Source: DASUFH01 sp036274645 (GTDB lineage Bacteria; Acidobacteriota; Terriglobia; 20CM-2-55-15). From it: 5,367 bases of DNA. The number at the start of each line of letters is the position of its first letter. Position 1 is the stretch's first letter. The DNA is taken from positions 1 to 5,367 of the forward strand of contig DASUFH010000302.1 in assembly GCA_036274645.1 (NCBI GenBank), written 5' to 3'. Both the position numbers and the translations under genes were made by a program. Positions 5,280 through 5,367 of this stretch are shown piece after piece. Below the pieces are notes generated by a model. It saw only the letters and a list, made by a program, of their open reading frames with translations, did no database searches and was not told where the DNA came from.

Positions 5280-5367
5280 TTAGGACGTGATCACGCCCCG
5301 CTCGGACGATTCGATGAAACTCAGGATGAGATCGATTTCCGGTCCGCGCACCCGCTCGCGAATAGCC
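5280..5367 (-). CDS. C-terminal end of an unidentified protein (5' partial, convergent)
   Basis: The reverse strand is open from the window edge for 28 codons to a TAA (complement of 5280-5282). The visible end reads GPEIDLILSFIESSERGVITS, preceded by AIRERVR. G or C occupies the third position in 21 of 28 codons, which fits a coding frame in this GC-rich genome, and the amphipathic helix followed by a short strand-like end looks like a real protein C-terminus. The shape (helix, SSERG turn, short strand) resembles the ends of some Gfo/Idh-type oxidoreductases, but 28 residues are too few to name a family. It converges on the M56-ankyrin gene with 47 bases between stops. Confidence 0.5.
   Translation of the reverse strand, partial: AIRERVRGPEIDLILSFIESSERGVITS

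Overview
This is a GC-rich bacterial window of 5367 bases. It holds two complete transcription units, the tail of a gene entering from the left, and the tail of a gene on the opposite strand at the right edge. The genes suggest a soil-type Gram-negative bacterium, most likely an Acidobacteriota member. The reasons are a ThuA-like protein, a BlaI repressor paired with an M56 (BlaR1-type) metalloprotease carrying an unrelated C-terminal domain, an apparently leaderless blaI, and short GGGCGGTC palindromes between genes. This is an inference from gene style; there is no rRNA or other marker in the window.

Left part (1-1994): the last 83 codons of a ThuA-like protein end at 254. Twelve bases later an AmpG/PAT-family MFS permease begins at a GTG codon; in other bacteria this family imports cell-wall muropeptides. 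Both lie on the + strand and are probably co-transcribed.

Middle (1995-2233): a 239-base gap without a gene. It holds two facing copies of a GGGCGGTC/GACCGCCC palindrome, forming a REPIN-like pair, and then a compact control region. That region has a sigma70-like promoter (-35 TTGAAC, 17-base spacer, -10 TAAGAT) overlaid by three TACTAyG-type half-sites. The predicted transcription start lies within a few bases of the blaI start codon, so the mRNA is probably leaderless.

Right part (2234-5232): a two-gene operon with a 4-base ATGA overlap. The first gene is a BlaI/MecI-family repressor. The second encodes an 858-residue membrane protein that joins a four-helix M56 zinc-protease module (HELAH at residues 202-206) to about 13 ankyrin repeats (residues ~440-858). 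By the known BlaR1 topology the ankyrin array takes the place of the extracytoplasmic penicillin-binding sensor. This fusion is the most interesting item: it looks like a BlaR1-type signalling protease with a protein-binding sensor. The likely circuit is that the M56 protein inactivates BlaI when the ankyrin domain senses something, derepressing the operon and any other BlaI targets.

Right edge: a third, decayed palindrome copy (5247-5265) sits between the ankyrin gene and a convergent gene of unknown identity, whose last 28 codons are visible on the - strand.
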